DNA of 64,000 nucleotides from assembly GCA_008360955.1 (NCBI GenBank), contig LUCM01002247.1, positions 1 to 64,000 of the forward strand. Direction: 5' to 3'. A program made the translations under genes and the position numbers. The stretch comes from Fasciolopsis buskii (taxonomy: Eukaryota > Platyhelminthes > Trematoda > Plagiorchiida > Fasciolidae). Positions 55,440 to 64,000 of the stretch are shown piece after piece (position 1 is the first letter of the stretch; every line of letters begins with the position of its first letter). The notes below the pieces were generated by a model. It saw nothing but the letters and a program-made list of their open reading frames with translations, did not search any database and was not told where the DNA came from.

Positions 55440-55865
55440 TTCTGCATATACCCTTCTCCGCATATACTAAAACAGATAGCAGCATTGACGAATTTGATGA
55501 CGAAGTCGTCATTTTCATTCGTAAGCGCAAAGGCTTTGACGGCGCACTACCAGCTGTTTTGAATGCACTCAGTGCACTAGACGTTTGTTTAGGTGTGTGC
55601 TGCACCTTGTGTGGTCAGCATGCAGAAAATGGGGATCATTTGTTTGTCTGGTGGGTTTCCAACAGTCCGAGTCGCATAGCGGCATGGCGCTCTTACGCCA
55701 CAGAAAATTAGTCGCACAGATCATACCGCAACAGTCTATTTTTGCCGCACTGTATATCGAAGTGATCCACATAAGCGGAATCGGACTATGCGTTAGCTGC
55801 AATGCGACTTCCTCTACGGAGCTGCAGCTGTACCTGTGGTCATCAACACAAATTGCAAACCCGGA
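55440..55865 (+). mobile_element. RTE endonuclease fragment
   Basis: The plus strand reads LGVCCTLCGQHAENGDHLF (compare LGRCCILPPKRTENPDTLL in the RTE-I copies) and SRIAAWRSYATEN (compare RRTATWRPTR). It is a decayed endonuclease C-terminal region, oppositely oriented to the neighbouring 3' end. Confidence 0.6.
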
Positions 55866-56439
55866 TTATTCTGCGCGAGGACCGATGCAGTATGGAACTG
55901 TTCGTAAAACCATAAATCATCGGACATAGTGGAGGATTACTTTTGGGAAGTTCAGCTGCTGACCGTAAACGTTTTGTAAACTAAAACTATACCGGTTGGG
56001 GCTCCTCCTTGCTTGCGATTAGCTCACCTCGGCACAAAAGATACCGCTGATGTTCGCTTTTTTCGAGGATTATACCTCCCTGTCGGTAAATAGCCATCGA
56101 ACGCCTGGTGAAGCACTAGACATAAAGCCCAGCTTGTTGAGCATGCAGGAAGTGACGTCATGGTGCGGCGTAGGAAGTATGTCCAGCTAAACATGCTGAT
56201 CTTTGTGTTTACTGGTATCCCGCCCATGTTGGCTCTCCATAATTACGTATTTCAGAGGAGTCATGCACTTCTCTATTACGGTGAACACCAGAATCATTGG
56301 AATATGCCGACCGCCAGACAGTGGTCTTGGATAGGGCTCACACACAACGCGATCTGAAGCGGAAAACACAGGGAGGAAAATCCACGGGAAAATCCCAGTA
56401 GGCGTATCAGCCAGCTTCAACACTTACACAACGAAACCC

Positions 56440-58750
56440 AATATGGAAACAACCTGCTCACCGCACTAGAAAGCAGAAACAGGGATGCGCGGGACCGTAG
56501 CCGCACAACGACTCAATTCAGTTCCAGTTCTAGTTAGATCGCAAGGCTATGCGGCAAAATGCCTGATCGTCCAGGTACTTGCATCGACAGCTCCTTAGAT
56601 CAGACGATACTTCGAAAACAGGAGGGTGGAAGCCATTTTCTTTCCTAGGGTGGGAGTGCGAGTCTCTTATGTGACCCGACTCTCATTTCTATCACCGTCA
56701 AGGGGAGAAATTAATGAAATGCTTTCCTCTCCACCATCTCCTCAGTCCTACAGTTCACACACTTCCCTCTCCATATACGGATAGCCACAAACTGTCTGAT
56801 CTCTTTGAATTCCCGCAATGATCTCACCTCGACCACTTCCGTCCATAGCTTGTTCCAGCCATGCACCACCCGTATGGCAAACGATTTACTTCGCAACCTG
56901 GTGGTTGCATGCTCCCTCTTAATCTTTTCCCGTTCCCTCTAAGGTTCTCATTCCCCTTATGTGGAATGGAACACCACAGTGACCACGTATCTCGGCCGGG
57001 CCTTTAACGATCTTGAAAGCCTGTATTAAGTCACCTCCTCTGTGTCTTTACTGGGATCACAGGGCAAGCGCCCTCAGCCTCTGAACGTATCCCACATACC
57101 TCGAATGTCAAAACCAGCGTATAGACACAGGATGAATCTGTTATATTATCCTCTTATCTTATACTAAATACGGTCCCCATGCCTGGACACAGTAATCTAA
57201 ATGCGATCGGACAAATGCCCTGAATAGCGACAGAACGTTAGGCCTCCTAGATCATACATTCCCCTTAAGTCGGCGTAAGGCACACCATGCCGTCTTGACC
57301 ACTTGCTTATACTACAGACTGGGCCTGAAGTCCGCAGTCACTACTATTCCTTGTTCGGAGGTGACATGATGCCCAGGTGAACCCATGTGGCAATGGGATT
57401 TGATTTCTTCCATGAGCCGCTGGTACTTGCTAGAGTTCAAAGGAAGATCCCATCTTACCGACCACTGGTAAACTTTATCCAGACCATTCTGGATAGCTTC
57501 ACCGTTTGCTGCCTCTTATAGTTTGATGTTGTCAGCAAACATGAGACATGGATTTCCCAATGCATTGGCCAAGCTGCTGACATACATCAGGAAGAGCAGT
57601 GGTTCTAAGACAGGCCCTTGATGCACCCCGCTGTATAGTAGTCCTCTCTCCGATAAGAAACTCTCGACTCTCACCCTGAAAGACGTACCCACTAGACTTT
57701 TTGTTATCAAATTATTCACCTTAGCTTCCACTCTGAAAACCTTCAGTTTCTGGTTTAGGAGCTTGTGGCTCACGGAATCAGATGTCTTTCGAAAGTGCAG
57801 ATAACAGACTTCTACGCCTTCGCCCCTGTCGATCATGCCTGTTACTTCGTCCAGGAAGCTTATCAAATTGGTCAGACATGAACGTTTGTTCCAAAATCAT
57901 GTTGCTCCACCATCATTAAACTGTTTGCCTCCAGGAGATGGATTGTCCTGTCTCGCAGGCCCCTTTCAAGAGTTTTCAGCACAATGGATATCAGGCTCAC
58001 GGATCCATAGCTGCCACAGTAATCCATGTCCCTGTCTTTATTCATCGGTATGACCGTCGAAGCCACCCAGTTTGCTGGAAGCAGCCCTTCTTTCGACGAT
58101 GCACTGAAGGGCCGGGCGAAGGGTTTCACCGGGACCTCCGCCAACGGATTTACTATTACTAGTGGATCCCATCAGGCGACGCCGCTTTCGACGCCTCCAT
58201 ATTTTTCAGGCTGTCCAACACTTCGCACTCTGAGATCGCTCTGTCCGGCATCTCCAGCAAAAGGGTGACGGGGATTAGTATTTGTTCCTGCGTTCCCTGA
58301 TCGTGCCTGCACACTGCCTGAAAAAATTCCAGCAGAGTGGTCCCTTTTCTGACGGTCGGTCGGCCTAATTCTCCGGTGGTTTTTCACTCTACCCACGGCC
58401 CTTCACAAAGCTACCCTAAACTGCACATAATTATATCAGGTTTTTGGGTTGTCTTCAGCGGCCCCAGCAGTCCACTCTTCACAGGCAGTTCAGCACTGTC
58501 TTTGGACGCACTATGTACCTCAGGTAATGTCGGTAGCCAGGTTTGTCCTTAGATTGCATAAAAGCCCTGTTTCCGCCTCTTGGCTCTCGTTATTTCACTC
58601 CTCCACCGTGGCGATAGCCTCTTTCGTTTGATCCTCTGGAGTAGTGCGACAACTTTCGCCACTTCTAAGCGATTGCTCTTAATTCTTTCTCACTGACGAT
58701 GCAGTTAGTCGCTACCTCCTACTTCTCACGGAGTCTGGAGGCTCTCCCTG
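56440..58750 (-). mobile_element. CR1-like LINE, RT and C-terminus, degenerate
   Basis: On the minus strand: KPFARPFSASSKEGLLPANW and RDMDYCGSYGSVSLISIVLK (58020-58130, RT start), MISFLDEVTGMIDRGEGVEV, HFRKTSDSVSHKLL (FRKAFDSVxH box), SGVHQGPVLEPLLFLMYVS (GVPQGSVLGPLLFL box) and CLMFADNIKL (FADDxKL catalytic box, one D changed to N) at 57516-57866. The tail is KSFAIRVVHGWNKLWTEVVE at 56790-56890. The altered catalytic box and frameshifts mark it as dead. Confidence 0.82.
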
Positions 58751-58759
58751 TAAATTGTG

Positions 58760-60100
58760 CCATTTAGCCACTAGGGTCAGCGTCCCACTGCCTATTCTCC
58801 CATCCTCTCTATTCATTCTAATTAGTGAGTGATCCCGCTCGTTTAGTTAATTATCCTCCTCCCCCCGGCCGTAACTAGGCCTCAGTGACAACCACTACAC
58901 CTACATCCACAGTCCTAAATTGTAACTCCTGCCACTTATTACACACTCGCAGTATATGTGTAAGTCACCCTTATAACTCCCCCTTACCGTTGTGGAGTAT
59001 TACATAGATTCTAGGGCAATTAGTACTTTTGTTCATGGTTCAGCGTGCAGAATACGCAAGTCTGGCTTCAAGCTTCTCCAGCAGTGCCGGCTGGTTTCCG
59101 GATCTTGCAACACTGTGCATTCTCATTTAACTCCGGAAGCCAAGGAACCGGATGGAGATTCAGATTTATCATGTAAGTTGTGTTCACAGGCGATGCTTAT
59201 TGTTCCAGCTCTGAGTACCCCGTTGCTATGTAGGCCTTCAGAACTCACTTAAGCCTCACCGCGTTAATAAAGCACCGTGTTCTTAGACCTGTAGGGGGAC
59301 ATAGAGTTGTTCTCCCGAATAGCTCGTTCAATCAAACATAGATCGCCCAGCGCGGTCGCTATTCACATGTTGCTCACTCACGCTCGGCTCACACGCTCCT
59401 GTCAAATATACTCAACCCCTTATCGCTTCAGGCTGTTTTTTCATTGTTCCTTTCAAATGTCTGGGTTGCTAGTGTTGCACTTTTAGAGAGTTGAGTAAGG
59501 ACAACCCACTTTTGGTCACAATGGTTGAAGACAAGCAGATGTAAGACGCAATCCTGGTTAAGCCAATCGGTCTCGCAGATCCTGTACTCTTCTGCATTGA
59601 CGGTCCGAGTTATAACTACTTCTTTCAAGGCTTCGTAGCTGCGTCAAGTAACTGTGACGTCCCCAAACTGGGGAAGACGGCTAGCGACTAGTACAAAGTG
59701 ATGGAGGTCGCTGATTATCCCGTAATTCTCACGCACCAGTTCAGCTAAAATAAACCAGATGTAACAACTGGGCGGCATGAAAGAATATATATGAATAATT
59801 TGGGCCCTGCTGTTTAGTCTGCCAGCAGTTTTCGCTCCGTGGAGATGGCACAGTATTTGCGCAATATGTGAGAGAAGAGAACATGCTGGGAGCTACCGGT
59901 GGAAAAACATGGGTAGTAAACATCGACACGAAGAAACTGTCGGGAACAAAAAACAACGGTAAAATATAATCGTGAAGAAAAAACGGCATTTATGGCATCA
60001 GCAAAAAGAATAGAAACTCGCGTACCTAATCATTCACGTTGGATTCACAAACTTCTGAGACCGACTGTCTTAACGGGAATCTCGCTTTACTTTTGATTGC
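58760..60100. other. stretch without assigned gene
   Basis: Pyrimidine-rich on the plus strand with short ORFs (58992-59252, 59428-59628, 59741-59989), none recognised. It may be more decayed LINE. Confidence 0.3.
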
Positions 60101-60129
60101 CCTTAATCACTGTGACCACTTGTGCTTTA

Positions 60130-60680
60130 CCCTTACTCGGCTCTCCGTGACTGCCGTCGCTGGATGGATCCCCTAATTCTCTGCGGCTTTCGACGTGGCC
60201 CTTTATTCAGGCAGTCCCACACTCCACCATCCGTGATCGCTCCGTCCGGCATCTCCACCATAAGGGTGGAGGGGATTAGTGTCTGTCCCTGAGCCCCTCG
60301 ATTCCCCCTGCATATTGCCTGATAAAATTCCAACAGACAGCCAGCTTTCTTCCGATGGCAGGTCGATCTAATTCCCTAGTGCTTTTTCACTCCACCCACG
60401 GCCTTTGGCAAAGCTGCCTTAGACTACATATAATTACAATAGGCCTTTGGGTTGCTTTTGGCGGCCCCAGCAGTCCACTCTTTGTAGGCATTTCGGCACT
60501 GTCTTTAAATGCATGAAAACCTCTTTCATTTTGCACTGGGCAAAAGTGCCTGCAGTGGTCGAACGAACGTCCACCTCGGTGTGTTGTCGAAAAATTTTCT
60601 GGATTTGCAGCACTCTGCGGGATTTTGAATATTTGCTCTCTGTAAAGGTGAGTTTCTTGGAGCATCATCCCCATACATCG
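60130..60680 (-). mobile_element. CR1-like LINE, second copy of the linker region
   Basis: The minus strand gives KAGCLLEFYQAICRGNRGAQ and LMVEMPDGAITDGGVWDCLN, equivalent to 58230-58330 of the previous element (both encode an EMPD/DMPD-x-AI segment). It is a separate, overlapping copy, also minus strand. Confidence 0.6.
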
Positions 60681-61149
60681 TTACACATTATACCGAAATT
60701 TTCAAGACCGTAAGGGAAGACGAGGTGCACCGACTCCATTCATGTTCCAAAATACAGGAATATCTTACTTCAACACAAACCTGGACCTCTTTCAAAAGCT
60801 TCAACGTTATGATCTTGTGAGCGAAAACACATTGCATTGTATGTTTGGTTTCCGTTTTCCGTGTCTTCACTGTGCCTTCCTGGCCTAATTTGGATTTTAT
60901 CTTGCGCATGACTCTCGTATGTCGAGAAATATACAAAAACAAACAAATCTTCCAAATAACTAGAGGTTGCTCTCACCCCCTGTCACTTCGATTTATATTG
61001 TCCGTATTTCCTGTGCATCATCTATGTAAAAATTTATCTTGCCTTGCGCATTCATCTCGCGAATCGAGAAATATGCATTATCTTATCTTATGCGCAAACA
61101 GCACTCCTGTGGATGCTCTTTCAGAGCGGCACAACGGAGTACGGCTCTC

Positions 61150-62060
61150 CTATTCTGTCACTTGAAATGCTTGAAGTAGACTGTTAGGATCTTTGCTTGT
61201 TAGGTCAATTGCTATCATAAGGGATTGTATTAGGTCTCCTATTTTGCGTTTACGTCCATGAGGCAGGGGCCTTTGTGCGTAAATCTGTTCCGCCTGCCCG
61301 GACAAAGATTTCGTTCATAGGCGCTGGGAAACCCTGCATAACTCATACCCTTTCTGGAAAATTGGGCCCAAAATTGTGCGCGGTACTCGGGGGAATGACG
61401 CGCTGACAATTTCTGCATGGGCCGGAACACCTCCCTTTGAATGACTCATATTGTCTCACGGCATTTGGTGTCATTGGCCGCCAATTGATACTGCCTGGAC
61501 GCCTGAAAGTCCTCCGTGAATTTAACCTCTAAATCCTTGACTTTTGTCACTCAACACAACGGTCTGCTTCTGATTTATTTTACCGTTTTGGTCAGCAGCT
61601 AACATTTGTCAGGAGTTAGTGGCAAGTCCCAGCTAGCCAACCATCTTCTGGCTGCTGCTAAATTCTGGGATAATTCTTCTCCTGCTACCTTGAAAAAAAC
61701 GAAGCAAGGGTCACTTAGTTCCTGCGCCTAGTCATTTATGATTGAGGTAACAGAAGAAACGTAAACAGAGCCTTAGGACACTCCGCTTGTGATATCTAAT
61801 CCGAATTCGCGTTTACTCACCAGAAATGTAAAGCTAAGTTTGCTAAAAGCTGCCTCACCAAGCTCCTGACTGATCCAGTTTTTCCAAAAGCTGACAGTTT
61901 ATGGCCTAGCAGAAAATGATATGGAGTTGAAGGCCTTGCTAAACTTTAACTAAAATACATTTCAGGCATCGTCATCATCCATATGGCGGGTTTTTTCGTT
62001 TAGAAATAGTAAGCGACTTGTCAAGAATATACCTTTCCAGACAACACTCTGCTGCTCCAA
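61150..62060 (-). mobile_element. LINE RT C-terminal half, another lineage
   Basis: Minus-strand frames read HKLSAFGKTGSVRSLVRQLL (RT helix), EVFRPMQKLSARHSPEYRAQ and SYAGFPSAYERNLCPGRRNR, and then RKIGDLIQSLMIAIDLTSKD (the RRxRGDLIQxYK motif near the end of CR1/jockey-type ORFs). Frames change several times. Confidence 0.6.
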
Positions 62061-62159
62061 AGTAAAGAACCTGTTGATTACGAGGCGATTGCCCCGAACT
62101 ATTCTTTTCAAGCATCTACACGACGCTGTGTTAGACTTACCGGCCCGTATTCTTCGGCC

Positions 62160-62960
62160 TTAGGTTTAGAAACCGCATTGCGAGCTTATTTCTATCAGTA
62201 CTCAAGCGGGCATTCCTCTGCTTCCTTCGGACTTTGCCCGAGTTGCCGTGGTACTTCCGGCATTCGTACTGAACCCCCAACTCCACTCGAGAGTTAATTG
62301 CTTGCTATATCCTATGCTTTCACCAGACGGACAGCCCTTACTCCTCTGCGCAACTATGGGTGTGGAGTCCTCAGATGACTGCACTAATTCTGCTCATACA
62401 CCAGCCCAGCTATCCTCGACCGAGTAATGCAGACTCTCTGGGGTCAATGACATACTGATTCTACCTGCTTCCGGCATATTTCGCATTCGAAACGACATGC
62501 CTTGCGATAAGTGCCGCTTGCAGTATTCTGTGGCCGCCGTAACACAGAAATGAAAAAAATCCTCCCCAAAAGCTACTTTTGTGCAACAATTCTTGAATTT
62601 ACTGCCACAAAATGTCTTCAGTGCTCTAATTAATTCGTGTTTTCTGGCTTAGAAGTTTGTTTGTTCGCGAAATAAAAAGGATTTTTGCATGCACACTGTT
62701 TTGTGACCCGCGAGAAAAGCGTGCATATTTCTATACTTTTACATTTGCTGTCATTTTGTTGATTGTCATAAGCGACTTTGTCAAAATAGAACGAGACAAC
62801 ATTCGAAGAGCCCAGAGAAGTACCACAAGGGCAACATGACCAGGACCTAACTCTGAATTCTATCACCGTCTCCTTCAACGTTCTAACATGAAAAGCGATG
62901 CGACCATGACTGGAAGACCATCCATTTTGTCTGCGTGGGCTTAACGGTGCATGGTTGAAC
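62160..62960. other. stretch without assigned gene
   Basis: Short ORFs on both strands (62202-62384, 62630-62962, 62657-62839) with no recognised motif. It lies between two LINE remnants and may be LINE-derived. Confidence 0.3.
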
Positions 62961-62969
62961 ATTCATAGC

Positions 62970-63251
62970 TCACTTTCTAACGCTAAGTTCGGGGTGACTT
63001 GTTCCTTCTCTAGCAGTGATGGCTAATCTCGAGCCTGAAGTTTCCTCCATCTTGTTCCGCCTATATACCGTTGATTTATCTTCTAGTACGTGTGTTATAT
63101 GGTCCCTGGATAACCAAGTTTCTTTAACTGCGATAAGCCACCGTAGGTGGTTACCAGCAAATGCAAGCAGCTCCGACCACTGGTTACGTATACTGCTTAT
63201 ATTGCCGTAAATTGCCGCATCCGAGGCCCCCTTGCTGTGGAGTGGCAGCAC
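62970..63251 (-). mobile_element. LINE AP-endonuclease fragment
   Basis: The ORF reads IYGNISSIRNQWSELLAFAG and LRWLIAVKETWLSRDHITHV, followed by STVYRRNKM. These match the first blocks of LINE apurinic endonucleases (N-x-RSI-x-NK-x-ELL, and the ETWL motif, here with the catalytic E in KETWL). It could belong to the CR1-like remnants to its left. Confidence 0.75.
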
Positions 63252-64000
63252 GTTTCAACTCGATGTCTCGTGAGGCTACCTGTAGTCTTAGCGATTCTCG
63301 AAACTTTGTGTATGTTAAGTGATTTCTTTGGTTGAATTGTGTCTTGACGGCGCACCCGAGGAAAGACCAAGTTTTTGATTAAGGTTTTCACACACCGTAA
63401 TGTTAATTTGTACCTGTAATGCGGTTTCATTAAATGCTGATTGTTTCAAAACTATTTCAAAATTGTATCTGTTTCACCGTGCCTGGTGCTATGGTTTGAG
63501 ATTGATGCCCTGCTGGATCCTTCTCTGCAACCCCTGTAACTCATGCCTCGTTTTCTAGTACATCCGCACAGAGACCTCCATGCTTGGCGAAGAACAGTGG
63601 GCTAGTGAATACTGATGGATCATGTTTCATTTTGGCATGGCACGCGTTCCAGGGAGTGCCCTTTTATAGGCCTGAGATGCAACTCCAGTTTGTGGTTGTG
63701 GGAGTCCTAGCCGTTTACCACGGCCGTTGAGAGGCCTAATTGGGTACTGTTTGACAATGCCCCTGTGTTATAATAAATGTGCACCGTCTTGGCCAGTAGT
63801 TGACCCCTTGAGGTGGCATACTGAAATTCTAGCAGTAACGGCCCAGACCTTACCGTTTTAATGCATTTCAAAAAACCAACCACGTGGACCTTCGTAGTGA
63901 AGTATTGGAGCCTAGCCACGCAAAATGTAGAACCACCCTAACTGTCCTGTGATCCAATTCCCTCATGTTCTTGGATTCTGTGATGGCCGGTTCCCCACTC
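63252..64000. other. right edge, nothing recognised
   Basis: Short ORFs at 63197-63430 and 63707-63919 on the minus strand show no motif. Confidence 0.35.

Noticed and set aside
1..64000. CRISPR arrays, bacterial operons, rRNA genes or LTR pairs
   Set aside because: No evenly spaced direct repeats, no prokaryotic gene organisation and no paired long terminal repeats were seen.

Overview
This window reads as nuclear DNA of a digenean flatworm (a fluke). The evidence is one intron-rich metazoan gene whose introns are packed with degenerate non-LTR retrotransposons of the RTE type common in trematodes, tRNA-derived SINEs (one carrying a hammerhead ribozyme fold, as in the schistosome Sm-alpha repeats), and AT/CA/GAT microsatellites. 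The species cannot be fixed from sequence alone. There are no bacterial operons, rRNA genes or CRISPR arrays. Family and clade assignments rest on recognition by eye, not on database searches.

The only host gene I can support is EPG5 (ectopic P-granules protein 5), on the minus strand. It is a very large HEAT-like autophagy tether. Its start codon is at 52136 and I trace sixteen coding exons down to 1758, where the gene runs off the left edge. They encode about 1,590 residues, roughly the N-terminal 60% of a protein that is about 2,580 aa in human. Exons were placed by open frames, GT/AG borders, matching intron phases and similarity to my memory of vertebrate EPG5. Most junctions agree in phase. 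Two do not (50806 to 47507, and 7204 to 2815) and probably hide small exons.

The rest is mobile DNA. Family RTE-I occurs as an RT copy at 2865-4340, endonuclease/RT-deleted copies at 4343-5990, 19051-20787 and 22637-24365, 3' ends at 6351, 27785 and 55190, 5' modules at 26.2-27.1, 39.6-40.1 and 54.1-54.95 kb, and a deleted copy at 52440-54480. Family RTE-II has two nearly identical direct copies (17640-18840 and 48916-50470). Family RTE-III has decayed pieces at 1.1, 10.7-12.5, 25.2-25.7, 31.4-32.4 and 35.1-36.1 kb. CR1/jockey-like LINE remains lie at 37.3-38.5 kb and across 56.4-63.3 kb. SINE copies sit at 2.3, 14.2, 43.4 and 44.7 kb.

The most interesting structures are: (1) two nearly identical, oppositely oriented 1.73-kb arms (19051-20787 and 22637-24365) that enclose a single 168-nt phase-0 EPG5 exon, a layout expected to favour exon skipping or circular RNA; (2) a SINE at 14226-14415 with pol III boxes and a hammerhead fold with a perfect 8-bp stem I; (3) a disabled, RT-core-deleted RTE that nevertheless appears to have been mobilised; (4) a YPxL motif in the EPG5 N-terminus.
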